Assembly (NCBI GenBank): GCA_902826685.1
Contig: CADEFT010000027.1
Span: forward strand, 1-64,000
Length of the DNA stretch: 64,000 nucleotides
DNA from: an uncultured Acidobacteriota bacterium
GTDB taxonomy: Bacteria; Acidobacteriota; Terriglobia; Bryobacterales; Bryobacteraceae
Direction: 5' to 3'
Shown here: positions 1-8,617 of the stretch, piece by piece
How the letters are laid out: the number at the start of each line of letters is the position of its first letter
How positions within the stretch are numbered: position 1 is the first letter of the stretch
The notes under the pieces: generated by a model
What the model was told of the DNA's origin: nothing
What the model saw: only the letters and a program-made list of their open reading frames with translations
Databases searched by the model: none
Translations under genes and position numbers: made by a program

Positions 1-2829
1 ATCGTGGTAGATGTTGAGGTCGGTCTGGTTGAGGAACGGGGAACGGCCCATATCGCCGCGCCCGTTCACGAAGACCGGAATCTGATTGGTGGTGTAAACC
101 TGCGTGGTCATCGGCGTGCCGCTGCCGGCATAGAAGCCGACCGAGGCATTGGTCACGCCGATCTTACTGGTGAAATCCTTACCGCCGAAGAACTTGAAGA
201 CATGCGGGCGATCGGTGGCGAGCCGGCCCATGAAGTTGACGTTGCCCTTTGAGTCGAACAGGATTTCATCCAGGTCCCAGGCGCGATTGGCGTTGCCGCC
301 CTGACGTGCGACCGATCCGCCCAACTGCTGAATGGTGGTGGAGCTGCGGTTGGTGGAAGGGAGGCTGATTTCGTCGGAGTTGGCAATTCCGGCGTAGTTG
401 CCGTAGAGCCGGCTGATCACGTAGCTGGCGTTATAGAAATAGCCCTTCGAGAACCGGCGGCTGAGCTGGATTTCCACCGCGTCATACTTGCGTACCGGCT
501 TTGGCATGGGGAACGGCTTGGTAAGACCTGTGGTGGGCTGAATGGTGGCAACGCCCTCGCCGGGGTTGCCGTAGAGATAAACTTCGTCGCCGTTGGCATC
601 GAGCGCGCCAAGATCTTCGATGGTACGGATCAGTTGGTTGTGCACGTAGCCGATGCGCAAAACCATGGCCGGTCCAAGCGAGATTTCCGTGCCGGCGGTG
701 TACTTGTCCGCGCTCATCGGCTTGATGTCTTTCGAGATGAGGTCGAATCCAGGCACGCGCCGGTTGCGGAAAGAGCCCGGCGTCACATTCCAGATGTTGC
801 GGCCGGCCTGAGTCTGGGCGAGATTGAAGATGCCGTCCAAGCTATCGAGGGTGCGGTAGTAGACTCTCCAGTAATCGCCGCCGAAGGTCCCGCGCGAGAG
901 CTCGTACTTCACCCAGTCGTAAGTACGGTCGTAGCTGCCGTATAGCTTGACGCGGCCGTCGCCGAACAGGTCATAGCTGGCGCCGAGGCGCGGAGCAACC
1001 TTATCACCGAACCCGAACTGGAAAGCCGGATCCTGAATCGCGCGCGCAAACGACGGTACGGATTCGTTTTCCAGACGCAGGCCCAGAGATAGCGTCAGGC
1101 GGTCTTTGATGCGCCATGTGTCCTGGAAATAGACGTTCTGCATCGTGCCGCCAGTGGAGCCGGCCGTGCCGCTTTGATTGACTTCGTAGTAACCGTAGGT
1201 GCCGCGCTGCGGACCGGTCAAACCGCTGGTGGCCCCGGGAGTGAACGCGCCGTTCCAGAAGATGCGGGCATAGCCGTTGCCGGGGTAAAAGTTGTCCACC
1301 TTGTTCACGTTCTTGGTGACGCCCCAGCCGGCCTTGAAGTTGTGCTGCCCGGCGAAGCGGGCGATCTTGCTGCCATCCACCTGGAAGTAAGTGCGGGTTC
1401 CGATGTCGAAGCCAGTGTTGGCCTGGCGGGGCGTATTGAAGTAGCCAGAAGGCTGCCGCAACGCCGCGGGAATCTCGAAGGGCAAATTGGAGGCCGACGA
1501 TCCATACTCGACCGAGCTGATCTGTGGAATGCCGATCGATTTGAAGTTGTCCCAGAACCGTCCGCCGCGGAAGGTGAACAGCGTGGTGGGCGTTGCCGTC
1601 CAGTCGATCTGGCCGGTGTAGTTGGTTTGCGGCTGCGAAAACCCGATGCTTTTGTTGGGCTGAATGCTGGCGACGGTGGTGGCGCGGCAGTTGGCGCAGA
1701 AGCCGTCGTAGCTCGACAGCGAGCCTTCCGAGCGCGTCGGCGACCAAAGATAGGTGAAATTGGCGCGCACATTGTTGCGAATGTCCCAGCTCAACTTGCT
1801 CCACCACGCGTGATAGCTCTGATCGCGATTGACGGTGTCGCGGCCGTCGGTGAGAACGTAGTCGTTCGATTGACGGCGGAAACGGGGCGAAAACATGGTG
1901 TAGAAGTAGAGCTTGTTCTTGATGAACGGCCCGCCCAGCGAGCCACCGATTTCATTGTTGGTGTCCTTGAACTTGGTGTCCTGGAAGTAGCCGCCTTCCT
2001 TTTCGGTGACCGGATTCATGGCCAGCCTCTTCACGGGCGCCGCGCTAATCAGGTTGCCGCTCAGGTAATAGTGCAGGTCGCCGTGGAACTGGTTGCCGCC
2101 GGATTTCGTGATCGCGCTGACCACGCCGCCCATCGCGCCGCCGTATTCGGCATCGAGTCCGCCCGTCTTGACCTGAACTTCCGCCAGGGTTTCAAACAAC
2201 GCGCTCTGGCGCTGCTTACCATTCATGGCGCTGGTCACCGATACGCCGTCGATGTTGAACTGATTCTCGGCGCCGCTGGCGCCGTTGATCTGAAAGCCGC
2301 CTTCAATTTCCCCGCTGTTGACGCCGGTAGCCTGCATGGCCAGCGTCTGGAAGCTGCGCCCCTTCGGCAGCCGGTCGAACTCCTCGAGAGTTACATTGGT
2401 TGCCACCTTGGTGCTTGAAAAATCGATCAGCGGGGCCGAGTCCGTGATTTGCACCGTCTCCGATGTCGTGCCGACTTTCAGAGCCACGTCCATGCGAAAG
2501 CTCTTGCCGACCAGTACGTTCAAATCCGGAATTTCGGCGATCGAAAAGCCCTTGGCCTCCACGCGCAGCTTGTAGCGGCCTGGCGGCACACTGGCGGCCA
2601 GATAGGTGCCCGTGTTGGCGGTGGTGGTTGTCAGAGTGCGATTGGAAGCCAGTTCGGTTAGCGTGACGACGGCGTTTGGAACTCCGGCACCGCTGGGATC
2701 CTTTACGTCTCCGGTCACCTCGCCAAATCGCTCTTGCCCGTAAGCCGCGAAGAAAAGGCCAAGAATCGCCGGTAGGTAAGCCTTTGCGAATCGGGCCGGA
2801 ACTCTCGCGGTGTTCCTGAAGAATGTCAT
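1..2829 (-). CDS. TonB-dependent receptor, Oar-like (3' end outside window)
   Basis: The frame is open from the ATG at 2829 to the left edge, giving 943 codons with no stop, so the C-terminus lies outside the window. The protein begins with a signal peptide (hydrophobic core ending near AAYGQE, about residue 29). A carboxypeptidase-regulatory beta-sandwich follows at about 30-115, then a plug domain containing NIDGVSVTSAMNG and YGGAMGGVVSAITKSGGN, then an outer-membrane barrel. It is probably an Oar/SusC-like outer-membrane receptor; the substrate cannot be read from sequence. The start is supported by a GGGAGG ribosome-binding site (complement of 2837-2842) seven bases upstream, and by a hairpin in the leader. 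Family assignment is firm, ligand unknown. Confidence 0.9.
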   Translation of the reverse strand, partial: MTFFRNTARVPARFAKAYLPAILGLFFAAYGQERFGEVTGDVKDPSGAGVPNAVVTLTELASNRTLTTTTANTGTYLAASVPPGRYKLRVEAKGFSIAEIPDLNVLVGKSFRMDVALKVGTTSETVQITDSAPLIDFSSTKVATNVTLEEFDRLPKGRSFQTLAMQATGVNSGEIEGGFQINGASGAENQFNIDGVSVTSAMNGKQRQSALFETLAEVQVKTGGLDAEYGGAMGGVVSAITKSGGNQFHGDLHYYLSGNLISAAPVKRLAMNPVTEKEGGYFQDTKFKDTNNEIGGSLGGPFIKNKLYFYTMFSPRFRRQSNDYVLTDGRDTVNRDQSYHAWWSKLSWDIRNNVRANFTYLWSPTRSEGSLSSYDGFCANCRATTVASIQPNKSIGFSQPQTNYTGQIDWTATPTTLFTFRGGRFWDNFKSIGIPQISSVEYGSSASNLPFEIPAALRQPSGYFNTPRQANTGFDIGTRTYFQVDGSKIARFAGQHNFKAGWGVTKNVNKVDNFYPGNGYARIFWNGAFTPGATSGLTGPQRGTYGYYEVNQSGTAGSTGGTMQNVYFQDTWRIKDRLTLSLGLRLENESVPSFARAIQDPAFQFGFGDKVAPRLGASYDLFGDGRVKLYGSYDRTYDWVKYELSRGTFGGDYWRVYYRTLDSLDGIFNLAQTQAGRNIWNVTPGSFRNRRVPGFDLISKDIKPMSADKYTAGTEISLGPAMVLRIGYVHNQLIRTIEDLGALDANGDEVYLYGNPGEGVATIQPTTGLTKPFPMPKPVRKYDAVEIQLSRRFSKGYFYNASYVISRLYGNYAGIANSDEISLPSTNRSSTTIQQLGGSVARQGGNANRAWDLDEILFDSKGNVNFMGRLATDRPHVFKFFGGKDFTSKIGVTNASVGFYAGSGTPMTTQVYTTNQIPVFVNGRGDMGRSPFLNQTDLNIYHD

Positions 2830-2861
2830 GATTTTGCCTCCCTAAAAGTGGAAACCATCGG

Positions 2862-2881
2862 TATGCCGCGGTAACGGCATA
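2862..2881. repeat. Inverted repeat in receptor leader
   Basis: The 7-base arms TATGCCG and CGGCATA enclose the loop CGGTAA. They lie about 20 bases upstream of the ribosome-binding site of the receptor gene ending at 2829, so the element would form a hairpin in its 5' leader or act as a dimeric protein site. Function is not known. Confidence 0.5.
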
Positions 2882-2971
2882 GTTTCAAAAATGGGTCGGG
2901 ATGGCCCGGCTCGCGGTCCTGGCGAGTTCGGCCCATACAAAGACCCCCTCCTGGTCACAACTGGTACGCCC

Positions 2972-2977
2972 AGTGTA
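2972..2977 (-). promoter_or_regulatory. Candidate -10 element for the receptor gene
   Basis: On the minus strand this reads TACACT preceded by TG at the extended -10 position (TGTTACACT). It sits in an AT-rich patch that stands out from the GC-rich surroundings, about 143 bases upstream of the receptor start. There is no convincing -35 hexamer at 16-18 bases. This is an inference from sequence resemblance only. Confidence 0.3.
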
Positions 2978-3025
2978 ACAAATAGAAAATACAAAATTGT
3001 CGGTAAGGTTGAAGCGAAGTTTTGC

Positions 3026-3814
3026 CTAGGCTTCGCGCAGCTCCACGCAAACCCAGCCGTCCTTGTGGCGGCGGGGTGCGGTTGCCCAGGCCGGGTCGAG
3101 TTCGCTTTGCTCGAACCCGGACAGCAAAACGATAGCGCCGGGCCGGGCCACCCGGCGGAGTTCCGGCAGAATGGTTCGAACCACCGGTGCACTGATGTTG
3201 GCGATCACGACATCGAACAAGGCATCGCCGAGCGCGGACGCCGATCCGGTGAACACATCGGCGACCTGTTCGGCCGCGATGCGCACGTCGGCCTGTTCGA
3301 TGTCGCATCCCACCACCAGCCGTGCCCCAAGCAGGCGCGCCGCCAGTAACAAGATGCCCGATCCGCAGCCGACATCGAGTACGGCGCAGCCGGGACGCAC
3401 CACGTCATCGAGCGCTTCGAGGCAAAGTTGGGTGCAGGGGTGCGCGCCGCTGCCGCAGGCCATGCCCGGCTGGTAGTCGAGCCGCACCCTCCGTTCGGGC
3501 GCCGGGCCGGGCTCCCAGGGCGGGGCGAGCCAAAGCCTTCGGCCGATGGCGACGGCGTGCCACTGCTCCTGAAACTGCCGCACGTAGTTGCGCGGCGCAT
3601 GTACCTGAATTCGCGGATTCAAGTAAGGATAGGCGAGGGCGACGGCAGCCGCTTCCTCCAGCGTTTCGAAAAACGCTTCGAGGCGCGACGCCTCCTCGAC
3701 GATGCCGGTGGTATGGCGCTCCCAAAGGTCGGCGATCAGCTCTTCCGAAACGGAATCGAGAAAGATGGAAACCAGGCGTTCTACCCCTGCACCCGCTTTT
3801 CCTTGCCCGACCAA
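3026..3814 (-). CDS. prmA: PrmA-like methyltransferase (ribosomal protein L11 family)
   Basis: This 262-aa class I S-adenosylmethionine methyltransferase has the SAM motif I LDVGCGSGIL in mid-protein, the acidic end of beta2 in VVGCDIEQ, and the post-motif IANISAPV, which matches the PrmA active-site pattern NI-A. PrmA trimethylates ribosomal protein L11. The N-terminal region (SIFLDSVSEELIADLWERH) resembles the small PrmA substrate-binding domain, though it looks short. The gene is last in a long minus-strand run and its start overlaps the end of the acyl-CoA synthetase gene by 34 bases; the first residues are therefore uncertain and a later start is possible. A generic methyltransferase of the same fold is the main alternative. 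Confidence 0.75.
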   Translation of the reverse strand: MVGQGKAGAGVERLVSIFLDSVSEELIADLWERHTTGIVEEASRLEAFFETLEEAAAVALAYPYLNPRIQVHAPRNYVRQFQEQWHAVAIGRRLWLAPPWEPGPAPERRVRLDYQPGMACGSGAHPCTQLCLEALDDVVRPGCAVLDVGCGSGILLLAARLLGARLVVGCDIEQADVRIAAEQVADVFTGSASALGDALFDVVIANISAPVVRTILPELRRVARPGAIVLLSGFEQSELDPAWATAPRRHKDGWVCVELREA

Positions 3815-5349
3815 AACTTCTCTTTGAGCACGAGCTTGCGGATCTTGCCGGTACCGGTCTTCGGTAAAGGCTCTTCCCGGATCTCAATCAGCCGCGGCAG
3901 TTTGAATTTGCCGAGTTTCCCGGTGAGGTAAGCGGCCAGTTCGTCGGCGGTCAGCGTCGTGCCGGGCTTGGCGACGACGATGGCGGCGGGCACTTCGCCC
4001 CAGTGCTCATCGGGCGCGGCGACAACGGCGCACTCAAAGACGGCCGGGTGCGAGAAGATGGCTTTCTCCACTTCGATGGAAGAAATGTTCTCGCCGCCCG
4101 AGATGATGATTTCCTTTTTACGATCCACGATATGGATATAGGAATCTTTATCCCAGCAGGCCATGTCGCCGGTATGGATCCATCCGTTGTCGATGGTGGC
4201 GGCGGTCGCGTCCGGGTCGCGGAAATAGCCCATCATGACGTGGTCGCCGCGGGCGATCACCTCGCCGATGGTCTGGCCGTCCTTGGGCACCGGCTGGCCA
4301 TGCAAATCGACGACGCGGACTTCGACGCCCGGCACGCTCCAGCCGGCCATGGCGCGCCGGGTGTGGCGAACGGCCGGGTCCGATTCGTCGACGCCACCCT
4401 TGGCGCGGGCGGTGGTGAGGACGGGCGCCGTTTCCGTCATGCCGTAGCCGGAAACGATGTCGCAGGGGAAGACGGCTTCGAGGCGCGCCACCAGGTCGGG
4501 CGAAGCCGCGGCGCCGCCCAGCATGATCTTGCGCAGGCTTGAAAGATCGTACTGCGCGCGGTCCGGCGCATTGAGCAAGGCATTGGCCATGGTGGGAACC
4601 AGGCTCATCTCGGTTGCCTTGTGCTGCTGAATCAGCTTGAACACGCCGGCCGGTTCAAAGCGCCGCACCATCACCTGTTTGGTGCCCATGAGCGTCGAAG
4701 CCTGGGGGCGGCCCCAGCCGTTGGCATGAAACAGCGGAATGGTGTGCAGATCCACCAGATCCTTGGCGTCGCCCATCAGCGTGGCGATGGAAAGAGCGTG
4801 CAAGTATAGCGTCCGGTGGCTCAGCATCACGCCCTTGGGAGTGCCCGTCGATCCGCTGGTGTAGAACAACTCCGCCATGCTGTTTTCGTCGACGCCCATG
4901 AAATCGACGTAGTCCGGCGTTCCTTCGTCAAGCAGCGCTTCGTAGTCCTGGTTGAGGTTCACGAAACGGACGACGTGCCGGCAGGTGGCCTTAATGTGTT
5001 CCACCATGGGCAGGAAATCGTTCTCAAAGCACAGCACCTTGGCGCCGGAATGATTGACGATCGGCACCAGTTCCTGAATGGACAGACGGACATTGAGCGG
5101 CATGATCACCGCCCCGGCCAGCGGCGCGCCGTAGTAGCCTTCCATCAGCTGGTTGTTGTTGAAGCTGAGAAACGCGACGCGGTCTCCCGGCCCCACACCG
5201 TTCTTCTTTAACGCGCTTGCCAACTTCAGGCATCGCTCCCCGAACTGGGAGTAAGTGTAGCTATCGTTTCCCGACACGATTCCGATTTTGTCCGGAAAAA
5301 GGTCGATAGCGCGGTAAAGACAGCGGATCGGCGTCAGCGGCGTGGCCAT
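3781..5349 (-). CDS. Acyl-CoA synthetase (AMP-forming)
   Basis: The 522-aa protein belongs to the ANL adenylating superfamily and should activate a fatty or other carboxylic acid to its CoA thioester through an acyl-AMP. It has the P-loop-like motif YTSGSTGTPKGVMLSH, the A5-type motif GYGMTET, the HTGDMACWDKD hinge region, DRKKEIIISGGENIS, and the C-terminal catalytic lysine in PKTGTGKIRK. The frame is open well upstream of 5349, but homology begins at MATPLTPIRCLYRA, and that ATG lies four bases after the stop of the VOC gene, which favours translational coupling. Closest in type to medium- or long-chain acyl-CoA synthetases; the acyl specificity is not determined. Confidence 0.9.
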   Translation of the reverse strand: MATPLTPIRCLYRAIDLFPDKIGIVSGNDSYTYSQFGERCLKLASALKKNGVGPGDRVAFLSFNNNQLMEGYYGAPLAGAVIMPLNVRLSIQELVPIVNHSGAKVLCFENDFLPMVEHIKATCRHVVRFVNLNQDYEALLDEGTPDYVDFMGVDENSMAELFYTSGSTGTPKGVMLSHRTLYLHALSIATLMGDAKDLVDLHTIPLFHANGWGRPQASTLMGTKQVMVRRFEPAGVFKLIQQHKATEMSLVPTMANALLNAPDRAQYDLSSLRKIMLGGAAASPDLVARLEAVFPCDIVSGYGMTETAPVLTTARAKGGVDESDPAVRHTRRAMAGWSVPGVEVRVVDLHGQPVPKDGQTIGEVIARGDHVMMGYFRDPDATAATIDNGWIHTGDMACWDKDSYIHIVDRKKEIIISGGENISSIEVEKAIFSHPAVFECAVVAAPDEHWGEVPAAIVVAKPGTTLTADELAAYLTGKLGKFKLPRLIEIREEPLPKTGTGKIRKLVLKEKFWSGKEKRVQG

Positions 5350-5353
5350 GTCA

Positions 5354-6247
5354 TCAGGATTGTACCCCACCTTTGAACGTGGCAATGAACCAGGAGTTCC
5401 CGAACGGATCAGCCACTTCGGCGGCGCGGTCGCCGTAGAACTGATCGGCGGGCGGCGACACGGGCGTGGCACCGGCGGCAACCGCGCGCTCGAAAGCGGC
5501 GTCGCAATCTTCGACGTAAAGATGAAGGCCGCAGGGCATGGGCTGCCACTGGCCATGCGCCTCGCTCATTTCGAGGGCGGAATCGCCCAAGCGGATCTTG
5601 GCGTGGCGCACGGCGCCATCGGGCGTCCGGTCGATCAGAATCTCCCGCGCGCCGAAGGCCGCCTTCAAAAACTCGATCATGCGGCCGGCTCCTTCGATGT
5701 GCAGGTAGGCCGTTACATCCTGTGTCAACCCTTCGTGCCGGTAGCCCATTCCCTGCTGGTAAGTGCCGACATACCAATGATTGCCGAAGGAATCCTTCAC
5801 CGAGCCTTCCAGCTCGCCGTAGGGCTGGGCCGTTAGCGGATAAAGGGATCCGGCACCGGTGGCGAGCGCGCGCCGGTAGACCTCGCCCGAGTCCGGCACA
5901 TAGAGATGCAGCGCCGCCGGCCGCGACGGATAGCGGTCGTTGCCATCGGCCACCTCGATCGCCGAGCCGGCGATGTCAATCTGCGCGTGCATGATCCGGC
6001 CATCGGGCCCTGGCATGCGCAGGATCTCGGTGGCGCCGAAAGCCTGTTTCGCGAATTCGATGAATTGGGCCGCGCCTTCCACGATCAGATAGGGCGTCAA
6101 AGCAGTCAGACCGGGCCGCACGTACGAAGCCTTGGTAGTCATACCCGTTTTCCTTTCCAGTTCGGTTCTCAGCTTGGACCGGAAGGATGCCGACGGCATC
6201 CCCGCGAGCAGGGCGGCCATTTGGTCGAGAGTGAAGTTCTCAGCCAC
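5354..6247 (-). CDS. Double VOC (PhnB/glyoxalase-like) protein with anti-sigma-like N-terminus
   Basis: The 297-aa protein carries two vicinal-oxygen-chelate domains, about residues 45-165 and 175-292, each ending in the family signature DPFGN or DSFGN followed by W-aromatic. Paired VOC modules of the PhnB type usually bind a metal and a small ligand; the reaction is not predictable. The first about 35 residues (TLDQMAALLAGMPSASF...) form a separate amphipathic segment. The start codon overlaps the end of the preceding ECF sigma gene by 8 bases, so the two products are probably made together. This coupling suggests a regulatory or sensory role next to the sigma factor, but that is inference. 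Confidence 0.8.
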   Translation of the reverse strand: MAENFTLDQMAALLAGMPSASFRSKLRTELERKTGMTTKASYVRPGLTALTPYLIVEGAAQFIEFAKQAFGATEILRMPGPDGRIMHAQIDIAGSAIEVADGNDRYPSRPAALHLYVPDSGEVYRRALATGAGSLYPLTAQPYGELEGSVKDSFGNHWYVGTYQQGMGYRHEGLTQDVTAYLHIEGAGRMIEFLKAAFGAREILIDRTPDGAVRHAKIRLGDSALEMSEAHGQWQPMPCGLHLYVEDCDAAFERAVAAGATPVSPPADQFYGDRAAEVADPFGNSWFIATFKGGVQS

Positions 6248-6779
6248 GGGAGCCCTCCATCCTCGCGCGCAAAGTCCGCAGCGCGCGCATCTGCAGTTGC
6301 TTCACCGCTCCTTCGGAGCGCTGCAGCCGTTCGGCGGTATCGCGAATGCTCTTCTCTTCCCCGAACCGCAAGCCAATCACGTGGCGCTGATCGGGCGGCA
6401 ACTCCTCCACCATCCGAAAGAGCCGGGCGCGCCACTCCACTTGTTCGATTTCGCGCTCAGGCGCGGCGGCCGGTTCCAGGTCATCGAAGCTTCGCTCGCG
6501 CGCGGCGCCATGGAAATGATCGGCGATGGCGTTGGCGGCGATCCGGTACAGCCAGGATGCAAACGGCTTTCCGCGCCATTCGAAACGGGCCAGATTCTCA
6601 AGAGCACGGTGAAACACCTGAGCGGTCAGATCCTCGACGACGGCACGCTCTTTCACGCGTCCGGCGATGAACGCGTACACGCGCTCAAAATGGCGCTCGT
6701 AGAGCTCGCCGAAGCGGCGCGGGTCGCGCTGGGCCGCCTCGAGTAGCCTTTCTTCCCGCTCTCGTTCCGGATCGTTCAA
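6240..6779 (-). CDS. ECF-type RNA polymerase sigma factor
   Basis: The 179-aa protein has sigma region 2 (about 20-90, with RHFERVYAFIAGRVKERAVVEDLTAQVF and ASWLYRIAANAIADHFH split across it) and sigma region 4 (about 115-175, LPPDQRHVIGLRFGEEKSI...AVKQLQMRALRTLR) without region 3, as in extracytoplasmic-function sigma factors. It would direct RNA polymerase to a small regulon. No zinc-finger anti-sigma gene is adjacent. Instead the next gene, overlapping by 8 bases, is a VOC protein. It follows the ABC transporter genes after a 38-base gap. Confidence 0.9.
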   Translation of the reverse strand: MNDPEREREERLLEAAQRDPRRFGELYERHFERVYAFIAGRVKERAVVEDLTAQVFHRALENLARFEWRGKPFASWLYRIAANAIADHFHGAARERSFDDLEPAAAPEREIEQVEWRARLFRMVEELPPDQRHVIGLRFGEEKSIRDTAERLQRSEGAVKQLQMRALRTLRARMEGSRG

Positions 6780-6817
6780 CTGGCTTCCGATGGGATAACC
6801 GGCGGCACCGGGAAAAG

Positions 6818-7510
6818 TTACGCGCCGGATTCCAAAATCCGTCCATCGCGCATGTGGATGGTGCGGTGGGCGTAAGCGGCCGCCTCGGGATTGTGGGTAA
6901 TCATGAGGATGGTCTGGCCGGTCTTCTGATTGAGATCGCGCAGGAGCTTCAAGACGATCTCCGAGTTTTCAGTATCGAGGTTGCCCGTAGGCTCGTCGGC
7001 CAGAAGCAGCGCCGGTTGATTGACGATGGCGCGGGCGATGGCCACGCGCTGCTGTTCGCCTCCGGAAAGCGACCGCGGCTTGTGCTGCAGACGATGCCCT
7101 ACGCCAAGCAGATCGAGCGCCTGGCGGAACCACCCTTCGGTCCCGGCCGGCTTGCCGGCGATGAACTGGGCCATGCCGATGTTATCGAGCGCCGAAAGCG
7201 TGGGCAGCAGGTTGTACTTCTGGAAAACGAACCCAACGAGTTCGCGGCGCACACGGGTCCGCTCGCTGTCGCTCATGCCGGCCAGGTCCTTACCGTCGAT
7301 CAACACCTTTCCGGCGGTGGCGGAGGCAAGGCCGCCCAGTATGTAAAATAGCGTGGACTTGCCGGAGCCGGACGGGCCGGCGATGGCAACAAACTCGCCC
7401 CGCTCGATGTTCAAGTCGACGCCGCGTAGCGCCGCAACCTCCACGTCGCCCATGCGATAGATCTTTTTGAGTCCGGTGACGGCGATCAGGTGATCCTTGC
7501 CGTTATTCAT
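6818..7510 (-). CDS. ABC transporter ATP-binding protein (MacB/LolD type)
   Basis: The 230-aa ATPase shows Walker A GPSGSGKST, the Q-loop VFQKYNLLPT, the signature LSGGEQQRVAIARA, Walker B LLLADEPTGNLD and the switch histidine in MITHNPE. This is the MacB/LolD/FtsE-like subfamily, which powers mechanotransmission by FtsX-type permeases, not substrate passage through the membrane. The start chosen is ATG 7510 (MNNGKDHLIAV), which overlaps the end of the permease gene by 8 bases; an upstream in-frame extension to 7567 lies inside the permease and is unlikely. Cargo is unknown, possibly a lipoprotein or an envelope export function. Confidence 0.92.
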   Translation of the reverse strand: MNNGKDHLIAVTGLKKIYRMGDVEVAALRGVDLNIERGEFVAIAGPSGSGKSTLFYILGGLASATAGKVLIDGKDLAGMSDSERTRVRRELVGFVFQKYNLLPTLSALDNIGMAQFIAGKPAGTEGWFRQALDLLGVGHRLQHKPRSLSGGEQQRVAIARAIVNQPALLLADEPTGNLDTENSEIVLKLLRDLNQKTGQTILMITHNPEAAAYAHRTIHMRDGRILESGA

Positions 7511-8597
7511 AGGCAAGCGCCTCGATGGCATCCTGGCGTGCCGCTTTCCAGCCTGGATAGAGCGCACCGGCCAGAGAGCCGATCAGCGAGATGCCGGCGG
7601 CGATGGGCCACCAGTTGGGCACGATCATCTGCGTGAGCGATCCAGGCACCAGGTTCATGATCGCCCAGCGTGTGGCGAAACTGAGCGCAATGCCGACCAC
7701 CGATCCAGTCAGCGCGAGAATCACGGTTTCGCGCAACAGGATGCCGACGATGAAACCGGGCGTCGCCCCCAGCGACTTCAGAATCCCGATTTCGCGGGTA
7801 CGTTCCAGGACGGCCGTGTACATGGAAAGAAACACCACCAGAAATCCGACGATCACCGCCACGCCGATCACGACGTAGATGAACCATTTCAAGCCTTGCA
7901 CGTTGTCTACCGAGAGCAGAGACACATACTCGTCGATGGAGAACACCTGGTAATCGGTCAACTGCTGCTTGATCGCCGCGATGGTGGCGGCGGTCTGCGA
8001 CGGGTCCTGCAGTTTGAGGAAGATGCTGGTGATTTTGCCGGTGTTGCCGGTGAGTTCCTGCGCCAGGCGGATGGGAAGGAAGACGCGCGAAAGCTTGCCA
8101 GGCTCGACGATGCCGCAGACGTTCCACTCGCGATTCCAGAACTTCATGACGGAACCGACCTTGAGGCCATACTGGCGCGACCAGTACTCATCGATCAGGA
8201 TGTCGTCCGGCTTCTGGAAGGCGCCGCCCTTGACATAGCGGAAGCCGCCGCTCATGCGGCTGAAGGCATCCAGATCGATGCCGGTGACCGTATTGGTACC
8301 GCCCATCGGCTGCACGGTGGTGGCGGTGGCGATGGCCACGTTCGGAATGGTGCGCAGAAAGTCGAGGATCTTTTCGGGCATCGGCGCGGTGGAAAGACTG
8401 ATGATGGAGCTTCCGGGGGCGCGAATGAGGATATCGGCGCCGGCTCCGCGCGAGCGGCGGCCGAGATCGTCGAGCATGCCGAAGCTGATGCCAACCAGCG
8501 TCAGGATCATGGTGACCTGAACGCCCACCGCCGCCGCGCTCAACAGAGTGCGCACCCAGCGATGCTTGAGATTTTCGATAACGAGCTTGTTGGTCAA
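7503..8597 (-). CDS. ABC transporter permease, FtsX/MacB family
   Basis: The 364-aa protein has one transmembrane helix near residues 18-40, a periplasmic MacB-PCD-like domain of about 200 residues, and three C-terminal helices (about 240-265, 290-315 and 325-350), the topology of MacB/LolC-type permeases. It partners the ATPase encoded directly downstream with an 8-base overlap. No membrane-fusion protein or outer-membrane channel is encoded in the window, so a complete MacA-MacB-TolC pump is not shown. It lies 20 bases after the GH3 glycosidase gene and may be cotranscribed with it. Confidence 0.9.
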   Translation of the reverse strand: MTNKLVIENLKHRWVRTLLSAAAVGVQVTMILTLVGISFGMLDDLGRRSRGAGADILIRAPGSSIISLSTAPMPEKILDFLRTIPNVAIATATTVQPMGGTNTVTGIDLDAFSRMSGGFRYVKGGAFQKPDDILIDEYWSRQYGLKVGSVMKFWNREWNVCGIVEPGKLSRVFLPIRLAQELTGNTGKITSIFLKLQDPSQTAATIAAIKQQLTDYQVFSIDEYVSLLSVDNVQGLKWFIYVVIGVAVIVGFLVVFLSMYTAVLERTREIGILKSLGATPGFIVGILLRETVILALTGSVVGIALSFATRWAIMNLVPGSLTQMIVPNWWPIAAGISLIGSLAGALYPGWKAARQDAIEALAYE

Positions 8598-8617
8598 AGC
8601 GGGAGAATCAAAACACT

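Noticed and set aside
1174..2418. Long open frame on the plus strand opposite the first receptor
   Set aside because: It overlaps a well-supported receptor gene and its product has no domain, signal or low-complexity feature of a real protein. GC-rich DNA often leaves such frames open.
5350..5556. 69-codon N-terminal extension of the acyl-CoA synthetase
   Set aside because: It lies inside the VOC gene and has proline-rich, unrelated sequence; the family homology starts at 5349.
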